DNA from: Candidatus Brachybacter algidus
GTDB taxonomy: Bacteria > Bacteroidota > Bacteroidia > Chitinophagales > Saprospiraceae
DNA: 64,000 nucleotides
Assembly (NCBI GenBank): GCA_016711705.1
Contig: JADJSK010000002.1
Location: 310,001-374,000 of the forward strand
Reading direction: 5' to 3'
The position numbers were made by a program, and so were the translations under genes. This document shows, piece after piece, positions 63,691 to 64,000 of the stretch. The notes under the pieces are model-generated. The model did not search any database. It was not told the DNA's origin and was given only the letters and a program-made list of their open reading frames with translations. Each line of letters opens with the position of its first letter. Positions within the stretch are counted from its first letter, which is position 1.

Positions 63691-64000
63691 AATGATAAAC
63701 ACAACTACGAAGATAGGAATGTAGAAGGGCAATGCCTTGCCCTTCGATCAAAACCTAGAATGGTTAGGAGGTGAGATGATCACCACTACGAAGACAGAAT
63801 ATAGAAGGGCAATGCATTGCCCTGTCCTCATTTCAATAGTTGTTAGAATTTTACACTGTCAATTCACAATCCTTACATCCTATTTTTCTGAAATCATAAA
63901 ATCAAAGCCAGGAATATAATTTCTCCACTAAGCGCAAGGGATAGGAGCGGCACGACCGACCTCAGGAGGGTGTATAGCGGATAGCCCGACCCTTGGGATG
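63691..64000. other. Terminal gene-free stretch with duplicated hairpins
   Basis: An ACTACGAAGA...GTAGAAGGGCAATGC segment occurs twice. GAAGGGCAA/TTGCCCTTC (63724-63745) and the palindrome AGGGCAATGCATTGCCCT (63806-63823) are hairpins. The final 70 bp are more G/C-rich and include GCGGATAGCCCGACCC; they may begin another repeat or gene beyond the window. Confidence 0.6.

Overview
The window comes from a chromosome of a Bacteroidota bacterium, probably a Saprospiraceae-like or related aquatic or sludge lineage (lineage inferred, not proven). The reasons are a SusC/SusD pair, type IX secretion (T9SS) C-terminal sorting domains on four loci, the gliding/T9SS lipoprotein GldH, promoters of the TAnnTTTG type (for example TATCTTTG before prfA and rhlE), low G+C, and an RprX/RprY-like two-component system.

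Layout. 1-3.5 kb: a secreted-protease-like DUF922 protein with an eCIS-cargo-like N terminus, and a response regulator/histidine kinase pair. 4.0-9.1 kb: a phenylacetyl-CoA epoxidase cluster (paaE, tetR, paaA, paaB, paaC, paaD), interrupted by a four-helix-bundle gene and by many short tandem arrays. 9.3-21.3 kb: a lipoprotein of unknown function, a LysM glucosaminidase, a DUF937 protein, priA, a 1.1-kb block of 165-bp tandem repeats, a TerC-family membrane protein, an ECF sigma factor and prfA. 21.3-25.7 kb: three tandem T9SS-secreted paralogues, two of them broken. 25.9-34.6 kb: a Bax-inhibitor-1 family protein, 3-hydroxyacyl-CoA dehydrogenase, grpE-dnaJ, a 2-kb repeat-filled gene desert, gldH, a NrtR-type NUDIX regulator and a DEAD-box helicase. 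34.8-56.4 kb: a metallo-beta-lactamase-fold hydrolase, then a polysaccharide utilization locus (AraC regulator, SusC, SusD, a T9SS-secreted multidomain protein, a Doc toxin-antitoxin pair, a five-LamG-domain surface protein, a GH130 enzyme, an MFS permease and a lipoprotein paralogue of the first secreted protein), then an amine oxidase. 56.4-64 kb: a hypothetical gene, rnr, an HxlR regulator divergent from a DsbA-like lipoprotein, tRNA-Ser(GGA), a frameshifted DUF2721 gene, a frameshifted beta-barrel gene and terminal repeats.

How it works together. The PUL looks coherent. The AraC regulator is divergent from susC. The susC promoter and the distant LamG-gene promoter share the same pair of AAAGTATCA-type direct repeats 21 bp apart and the same TAACTTTACG box, so they are probably co-regulated. 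Two members of an unrecognised (alpha/alpha)-barrel-like family, one T9SS-exported and one a lipoprotein, would process the glycan. SusCD would import it, GH130 would cleave it (beta-mannoside is the usual substrate type) and the MFS permease would carry products inward. The paa genes would epoxidize phenylacetyl-CoA.

The most unusual trait is genomic. Arrays of 7- or 8-bp units begin at, inside or within about 12 bp of the stop codons of about thirteen genes, and on the coding strand the array or its first unit usually carries a stop codon. Because 7 and 8 are not multiples of 3, such arrays can supply stops in all frames. Several larger repeat families fill the remaining intergenic space: 165-bp units with a potential pseudoknot, about 390-bp units with promoter-like boxes, a common head motif followed by heptamer tails, and nested inverted repeats.
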